DNA of 19,447 nucleotides from JBDIBB01 sp039812685 (GTDB lineage: Bacteria; Acidobacteriota; Vicinamibacteria; Vicinamibacterales; JAFNAJ01): contig JBDIBB010000076.1 in the NCBI GenBank assembly GCA_039812685.1, positions 1 to 19,447 on the forward strand, written 5' to 3'. Below the pieces are notes generated by a model. The model did no database searches, had not been told where the DNA came from, and saw only the letters and a program-made list of their open reading frames with translations. Shown here one piece after another: positions 17,943 through 19,447 of the stretch; positions within the stretch are counted from its first letter, which is position 1; every line of letters starts with the position of its first letter. The position numbers and the translations under genes are program-made.

Positions 17943-17954
17943 CGCCGGCGGCCC

Positions 17955-18848
17955 TCACGCCTTCCGCAGCCTGCTCTCGAGCACCTGGTCGCTCGAGAAC
18001 CCCTCCAGCCTCAGGTAGTGCGCCGCCGTGCCGAAGAGCGCCGAGGCGGGCACCAGCCCCACGATCTCGCTCTCGAGCACCGCCACGCCGTAGCGTTCCG
18101 CCTCGCGCACGATCGTGTCGAACACGCGGAAGATCGGCGTCTTCTCGAAGTTCGTCAGGTTCATCGACACCTGGACGATGCGGCGGTCGCCGAGGTCGAT
18201 GCCCATCGCCTTCACGAAGCGGTAGCCGCCGCTGCTGTGCCGCACGGCGGCGGCGATCTTCTTCGCCACGTCGAGCCGATCGGTGGCCAGGTTCACGTTG
18301 TAGGCGACCAGCGGCATGCGCGCGCCGATCACCGAGCCGCCGGCGGAGACGTGCGGCACGGCGGGGCCGAAGTCGGGCGTCCAGGCCGCCTGCGCCATCT
18401 TCGCGCCCAGGCCCTCGAACTCGCCACGCCGGATGTCCTCGAGGTTGCGCCGCGCGGGAGACGAGGCGGCTTCTTCGTAGAGGAACACGGGCACGCCGAA
18501 CCGCGCGGCGACCTCGGCGGCGACCTCCCTGGAGAGCGCCACGCAGTCGGCCATGGTCGCGCCTTCGATCGGGATGAACGGCACCACGTCGACCGCGCCC
18601 ATGCGCGGGTGCTCGCCGGAGTGATGCCGCAGATCGATCTCGGGCAGCGCGGCGGCGTAGAGGCCGAGGATGGCCGCCTTCAGGGCCGGTCCGTCGCCGG
18701 CGAGCGTGATCACGGATCGGTTGTGCGCGGCGTCCGACGAGTGGTCGAGCACGGTGACGCCAGCCACCCGGCACGCGTCGACGCAGCGCGTCACGATCTC
18801 GGGGCGGCGTCCTTCGCTGATGTTCGGTACGCATTCGATGACAGCCAT
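17955..18848 (-). CDS. ftcD: Glutamate formimidoyltransferase (stand-alone)
   Basis: This 297-residue protein starts at the ATG at 18848 and contains only the formimidoyltransferase part, with no cyclodeaminase domain. Motifs include ECVPNISEGRRPEIV at the start, DAAHNRSVITLAG, HHSGEHPRMGAVDVVPFIPI with His80 at the position of the catalytic His of the mammalian enzyme, YNVNLATDRLDVAKKIA, HSSGGYRFVKAMG and VSMNLTNFEKTPI. It transfers the formimino group from N-formimino-glutamate to tetrahydrofolate, the last step of histidine degradation. In anaerobic or deep-branching bacteria it may instead serve purine degradation. A separate fchA cyclodeaminase would be needed and is not in the window. 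It is divergent from the TPR gene. Confidence 0.94.
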   Translation of the reverse strand: MAVIECVPNISEGRRPEIVTRCVDACRVAGVTVLDHSSDAAHNRSVITLAGDGPALKAAILGLYAAALPEIDLRHHSGEHPRMGAVDVVPFIPIEGATMADCVALSREVAAEVAARFGVPVFLYEEAASSPARRNLEDIRRGEFEGLGAKMAQAAWTPDFGPAVPHVSAGGSVIGARMPLVAYNVNLATDRLDVAKKIAAAVRHSSGGYRFVKAMGIDLGDRRIVQVSMNLTNFEKTPIFRVFDTIVREAERYGVAVLESEIVGLVPASALFGTAAHYLRLEGFSSDQVLESRLRKA

Positions 18849-18949
18849 GGGGCGACGTTCTATCACAAGTCCGGGAAGCCGCGCCGCCGGCGGGCTCGCG
18901 CCGCGCGATCCCGCTCGCGCGGGCCGCCTCCGGGCGGACCTCGAGCCTG

Positions 18950-18955
18950 TATAAT
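18950..18955 (+). promoter_or_regulatory. Perfect -10 box upstream of the TPR gene
   Basis: TATAAT is followed 18 nt later by the ATG at 18974, so the leader would be about 12 nt and no Shine-Dalgarno sequence is present. The -35 position (about 18927-18932) is a poor match. Confidence 0.55.
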
Positions 18956-18973
18956 CCGGTCCTGCTGGCCCGC

Positions 18974-19447
18974 ATGCCCGACACCCTGCGTCCGATCTCA
19001 GCCGCCGCCGCAGACCAGCCCGCCGATCGGGACGCGACCATCGAGTCGCTGCTGGTCGCCGGGCTCGACCGGTATTTCGCCGGCGAGTACGAGCGCGCGA
19101 TCCACGCCTGGACGCGCGTCCTGTTCCTGGACCGCGGGCACGCGCGGGCGCGTGCCTACATCGAACGGGCCCGCAAGGTGCTGGCCGAGCACCAGCGCCA
19201 GGGCGACCTCCTGCTGCACGCGGCGCTCGAGGCCTTCGACGCCGGTGAGTTGGCGCGCGCGCGCGCGCTGCTGGACGAGGCGGTTGGCAGCGGGACCCAG
19301 GACGCACAGGCCCTCACCCTGCGCGACCGGCTGGAGCGCCTCCACGTCGGGGCGGCGCCGGTTCCCGACGGCGCGGTTGCCGCGGCGGCCGTCGCCCCCA
19401 GGCCCGCGGCCGTCGCCTCGCGCGCGGCGCAGCGCGCCCTGTGGCCG
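18974..19447 (+). CDS. TPR-repeat protein (N-terminal part)
   Basis: The frame is open from the ATG at 18974 to the right edge (158 codons, no stop). Two TPR-like helical hairpins are visible: LVAGLDRYFAGEYERAIHAW followed by TRVLFLDRGHARARAYIERA, and HAALEAFDAGELARARALLD followed by EAVGSGTQDAQALTLRDRLE. The start of an Ala/Pro-rich, probably disordered segment follows (from about residue 134). TPRs mediate protein contacts. Nothing catalytic is seen in this part and the C-terminal part is missing, so its role is unknown. A perfect TATAAT lies just upstream. Confidence 0.8.
   Translation, partial: MPDTLRPISAAAADQPADRDATIESLLVAGLDRYFAGEYERAIHAWTRVLFLDRGHARARAYIERARKVLAEHQRQGDLLLHAALEAFDAGELARARALLDEAVGSGTQDAQALTLRDRLERLHVGAAPVPDGAVAAAAVAPRPAAVASRAAQRALWP

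Overview
This is a GC-rich (about 70 % by eye), gene-dense bacterial window with very little non-coding DNA. The gene set points to Acidobacteriota, most likely Vicinamibacteria or relatives: an Oar-like TonB-dependent receptor, CIRCE-controlled groES-groEL, NtrY/NtrX, an AglD/UPF0104-type membrane protein next to nrdR, and a stand-alone formimidoyltransferase. The lineage is inferred from protein style, not from a marker gene.

Layout. 1-2541: the start of a geranylgeranyl-reductase-like flavoprotein (minus) is divergent from two tandem paralogous stress-type proteins, followed by a TonB energy transducer (plus). 2715-7934, all minus, in transcription order: purC, a 72-residue Fis-type DNA-binding protein overlapping purC by 4 bp, groES-groEL behind a clear sigma70-type promoter with a CIRCE operator, a strong palindromic terminator, and an exported amidohydrolase. 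7935-8335 has no convincing gene. 8336-11094 (plus) is an outer-membrane TonB-dependent receptor that looks broken: its N-terminus and its plug/barrel are in different frames, and the sequence normally between them is missing. 11249-12358 (minus) is a DUF4097-like repetitive envelope protein. 12458-17942 (plus) carries a multi-pass membrane protein overlapping nrdR, then ntrY and ntrX. 17955-18848 (minus) is glutamate formimidoyltransferase. A TPR protein runs off the right edge.

The most unusual content is not a protein. A heptanucleotide repeat (GGGGCTT on one strand, AAGCCCC on the other) occurs in six arrays (A-F). The arrays sit almost exactly in the gaps between genes, often starting at the base after a stop codon or ending a few bases before a start codon. 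Four of the arrays carry four or more G-tracts with 3-nt loops, a classic G-quadruplex pattern. Between ntrY and ntrX, two opposed arrays form the outer ends of a gap-free, exactly centred imperfect palindrome of about 190 bp. It fills the whole interval from the ntrY stop to the ntrX start, and ntrX is left without a Shine-Dalgarno sequence. This element, and the repeat family it belongs to, is the best candidate here for something undescribed.

How the genes relate: groESL plus CIRCE is a heat-shock unit; TonB and the broken receptor belong to outer-membrane uptake; NtrY/NtrX is a sensor kinase with a sigma54-type response regulator; NrdR represses ribonucleotide reductase genes; purC and ftcD belong to purine synthesis and histidine/folate one-carbon metabolism. 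No tRNA, rRNA, CRISPR array or transposase gene is visible.
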